Shown here piece by piece: positions 5,353-7,314 of a stretch of DNA of 7,314 nt (positions are counted from its first letter, which is position 1; each line of letters starts with the position of its first letter). The notes under the pieces were generated by a model that searched no databases, was not told the DNA's origin, and was given only the letters and a program-made list of their open reading frames with translations. Source of the stretch: JBDKUD01 sp039679805 (GTDB taxonomy: Bacteria; Bacillota; Syntrophomonadia; Syntrophomonadales; Syntrophomonadaceae); assembly GCA_039679805.1 (NCBI GenBank), contig JBDKUD010000386.1, positions 1-7,314 on the forward strand, given 5' to 3'. A program made the position numbers and the translations under genes.

Positions 5353-5364
5353 ATATTGCAATAT
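5353..5364. promoter_or_regulatory. 12-bp palindrome upstream of the dehydrogenase promoter
   Basis: ATATTGCAATAT is a perfect palindrome 10 bases upstream of the candidate -35 box, and the half-like sequence AATATTGCC recurs at 5382-5390 between the promoter boxes. It could be a regulator site. AT-rich palindromes also arise by chance, so support is limited. Confidence 0.3.
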
Positions 5365-5374
5365 GACATACATG

Positions 5375-5403
5375 TTGCTAAAATATTGCCAAACACTTGT
5401 TAT
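5375..5403 (+). promoter_or_regulatory. Candidate promoter of the acyl-CoA dehydrogenase gene
   Basis: TTGCTA (5375-5380) and TGTTAT (5398-5403) are 17 bp apart, each with four of six consensus matches. This would give a leader of about 60 nt. TTGCCA at 5386-5391 with TAATTT at 5409-5414 is a weaker alternative, also 17 bp apart. A promoter is expected here because two terminators lie just upstream. Confidence 0.4.
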
Positions 5404-5453
5404 TCGATTAATTTAGACAAGTTTTTTAAAAGATTTGGAAAGTTAAGTATTAT

Positions 5454-5460
5454 AAGGAGG
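5454..5460 (+). promoter_or_regulatory. Ribosome binding site that sets the TTG start of the dehydrogenase
   Basis: AAGGAGG, a near-complete match to the 16S rRNA tail, lies eight bases before TTG 5469. It compensates for the weak start codon and makes the later internal ATG (codon 23) an unlikely start. Confidence 0.8.
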
Positions 5461-5468
5461 TAATTGTT

Positions 5469-7304
5469 TTGCCGCATAATAATTATTTGTATCAAATACG
5501 CGACATTAAATTCCAGACCAAAGAATGGCTCGATATGGAGAAGCTTCTGTCTTTGGATGCTTACAAAGACTATTATGGAATTGACGACTTTGATGCGATT
5601 GCCGATGTGAACTACAAAGTCTGCCGCGATGTAATCTGCCCGGCCAACAAAGATGCCGATGAAATCGGTATGAAGTTTGTCGGCGGTGAAGAACATGCAG
5701 TAGAAAGCCCGGACGTCTTCAAGACTGTTTATAATACGGTCATGGAAGCCGAGTTAGGCCCGCAATTTGGTGACCGCCAATCGGAATACCGTATGCCGCT
5801 GGCCTGGTACGCTCCGATTCTGGAAATGCAGTCCGGTGCATCCCCGGCAATCGTAATGCTGTGGTGTTTGACCCAGGGTGGTACCACCGTACTCCAGTTT
5901 GAGGGTACGAAAAAGCAGCAGGAACTCTACCTGCCTAAAATGTTCACGGGCGAATGGGGCGGTACCATGGGTTTGACCGAACCAGGCGCAGGATCTGAGG
6001 TTGGCAATTGTTCCACCAAGGCATTCGCCACCGATACCCCGGGTTTGTATAAGATTAAGGGCCAGAAGTGCTTCATTACCTCCGGCGACCATGACTGCGT
6101 TGAGAACATAATCCACCTCGTGCTGGCCAAGACCGAAGGCGCCAAAGCCGGCACCGCAGGTATTTCGCTCTTCATAGTTCCTAAATTCTGGGTCAACGAT
6201 GATGGAACCGTGGGCGCATGGAATGACGTAACCACCGTCGGCATTGAGCACAAACTGGGCATCCACGGCTCTGCCACTTGCACCCTAGCTTTTGGTGAAA
6301 ACAACAATTGCTTAGGCTGGCTGGTCGGCGACGCATTTCCGGTTGACGGTAAAGGCAAAGGAATGGCGCAGATGTTTCGGTATATGAACGAAGAACGTCT
6401 GAACACAGGGATATTCTCCTTGGGCGCCCTGAGTTCAGCCTACTACGCAGCTCTGGATTATTCCAAGGTCCGCGTACAGGGCAGAAAGTCCACCGATAAA
6501 AAGGGCCCGCAAGTTCGAATCATTGAGCATGAAGACGTCCGCCGTATGCTGTTGCTGCAGAAGGCTCAAATGGAAGCCATCCGGGCGTTACTTTACCAAA
6601 CCTATTATTATGTAGACATGTCCCACGAAGCTACTGATCCGGCAGAGAAGGAATACGCTGATGATATGTTTATGATCAATAACCCGCTGTGTAAAGCTTA
6701 TGCATCAGATATGGCTTGGATTACCATTCAGGAAGCAATCCAGGTTCACGGCGGTTATGGCTTCATGGAAGAATATGCTCCGGCTTCCCTGGCACGGGAC
6801 TGCAAGATTTACTCACTATGGGAAGGTACCAACTTCATCCAGGCGCAAGACTTTACCGGACGCAAATTCACCATGAAGGGCGGAGAGCCGTTCAAGAAGT
6901 GGGTTGCAGAAATCACCGACTTTGTTGCTAATAAAAAGACTCTGGAATTCGCGGCTCAATTTGCGGTTATGGAAAAAGCACTTGCTTCTTTCAACTCAAT
7001 TATAGAAATGAATGCCGAATGGACCTCCAGCAAACCGCAAATGAAACAGCTCTTCGCGACCCGGACGTTGCATGCGGCAGCAAGGATCTACTGTGGCAAG
7101 CTGATGCTCGATCAGGGCCTCATAGCTGCCAATAAGCTCGCAGAACTGGGCGATGACCACTTCGATGCGAATTTCTACAAGGGCAAAATCGCCAGCGCCA
7201 AGTTCTACGTCATGAATGTTGTTCCTGAAATCTTCGGATATGAGCAGGCGATGATGGCCGGCGACACCACCGCGATTGACATGGACGAAGCAGCATTAAT
7301 GTAA
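5469..7304 (+). CDS. Acyl-CoA dehydrogenase, long (about 600 aa) form
   Basis: An FAD-dependent enzyme that oxidises acyl-CoA to 2-enoyl-CoA and passes electrons to electron-transferring flavoprotein, as in beta-oxidation. At 611 residues it is much longer than the 380-residue short/medium-chain enzymes and matches the DmdC-like class with an extra N-terminal segment and a C-terminal helical domain (about 465-600). The flavin/substrate signature is MGLTEPGAGSEVG at 167-179, with GSE where GSD is common. A second conserved block is IEHKLGIHGSAT at 259-270, and the C-terminal signature is QVHGGYGFMEEY (425-436), then ARDCKIYSLWEGT (442-454) with Glu452 as the likely catalytic base. The TTG start is supported by AAGGAGG at 5454-5460, eight bases upstream; no ATG occurs before codon 23. 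The gene is complete, stands alone behind two terminators, and is more GC-rich and codon-biased than its neighbours, which suggests high expression. Chain-length preference cannot be read. Confidence 0.93.
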   Translation: MPHNNYLYQIRDIKFQTKEWLDMEKLLSLDAYKDYYGIDDFDAIADVNYKVCRDVICPANKDADEIGMKFVGGEEHAVESPDVFKTVYNTVMEAELGPQFGDRQSEYRMPLAWYAPILEMQSGASPAIVMLWCLTQGGTTVLQFEGTKKQQELYLPKMFTGEWGGTMGLTEPGAGSEVGNCSTKAFATDTPGLYKIKGQKCFITSGDHDCVENIIHLVLAKTEGAKAGTAGISLFIVPKFWVNDDGTVGAWNDVTTVGIEHKLGIHGSATCTLAFGENNNCLGWLVGDAFPVDGKGKGMAQMFRYMNEERLNTGIFSLGALSSAYYAALDYSKVRVQGRKSTDKKGPQVRIIEHEDVRRMLLLQKAQMEAIRALLYQTYYYVDMSHEATDPAEKEYADDMFMINNPLCKAYASDMAWITIQEAIQVHGGYGFMEEYAPASLARDCKIYSLWEGTNFIQAQDFTGRKFTMKGGEPFKKWVAEITDFVANKKTLEFAAQFAVMEKALASFNSIIEMNAEWTSSKPQMKQLFATRTLHAAARIYCGKLMLDQGLIAANKLAELGDDHFDANFYKGKIASAKFYVMNVVPEIFGYEQAMMAGDTTAIDMDEAALM

Positions 7305-7314
7305 TCGATACGAA

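Noticed and set aside
4330..5468. Possible insertion sequence, prophage or CRISPR array in the gene-poor region
   Set aside because: No transposase or integrase fragment, no terminal inverted repeats with target duplication, and no regularly spaced repeats were found. The hairpins are explained as terminators.
5400..5696. 98-codon minus-strand frame covering the dehydrogenase start and leader
   Set aside because: It runs antisense across the ribosome binding site and first codons of a certain gene and has no motifs or start signals.
5754..6406. Long antisense open frames (170 and 159 codons) opposite the acyl-CoA dehydrogenase
   Set aside because: They are shadows of the GC-biased, strongly coding plus strand. 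They lack ribosome binding sites, and the plus strand encodes an unmistakable enzyme with all its motifs.
6716..6931. 71-codon plus-strand frame inside the dehydrogenase
   Set aside because: It is an out-of-frame shadow of the conserved QVHGGYGF...EGT region.

Overview
The window looks like chromosomal DNA of an anaerobic, low-to-moderate GC Gram-positive bacterium, most likely a clostridial Firmicute. The reasons are the strong GGAGG-type ribosome binding sites, several GTG and TTG starts, a GntR regulator of the YtrA type, a small CxxC/CxxC protein resembling the DUF2197 family, and a long acyl-CoA dehydrogenase of a kind common in fatty-acid-oxidising anaerobes. A syntrophic butyrate oxidiser would fit, but the window alone does not prove it.

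Layout. (1) Bases 1-369 are the 3' end of a methyl-accepting chemotaxis protein gene, closed by a rho-independent terminator. (2) Bases 602-2161 are a tight plus-strand operon: a 59-residue putative zinc-ribbon protein, a serine alpha/beta hydrolase, and a VTT-domain (TVP38/TMEM64, DedA-like) membrane protein. (3) A convergent operon on the minus strand, from 4253 down to 2177, encodes a YtrA-type GntR repressor, an ABC ATPase, an ABC-2 permease and a small unrecognised 85-residue protein. Its promoter sits against a near-perfect 40-bp palindrome, so autoregulation is likely. The two operons meet at one hairpin that contains both stop codons. (4) Bases 4330-5468 hold no convincing intact gene. 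They contain a strong palindromic terminator, a minus-strand promoter with a cluster of GTATAC hexamers, a 43-codon open-frame remnant, and two consecutive terminator hairpins. (5) Bases 5469-7304 encode a complete 611-residue acyl-CoA dehydrogenase with a TTG start. Its base composition is more GC-rich and more codon-biased than its surroundings.

How the genes work together. The GntR-ABC cluster is a self-contained, repressor-controlled transport unit whose substrate cannot be read from sequence. The acyl-CoA dehydrogenase is separated from everything upstream by stacked terminators and is probably expressed strongly from its own promoter. The hydrolase/VTT pair suggests an envelope or lipid-related role, but that is only inference. 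I see no mobile element, CRISPR array, tRNA or rRNA. Nothing here amounts to a clearly new multi-gene system. The best leads are the operator architecture, the unexplained 85-residue protein, and the possible short transcript in the large intergenic region.
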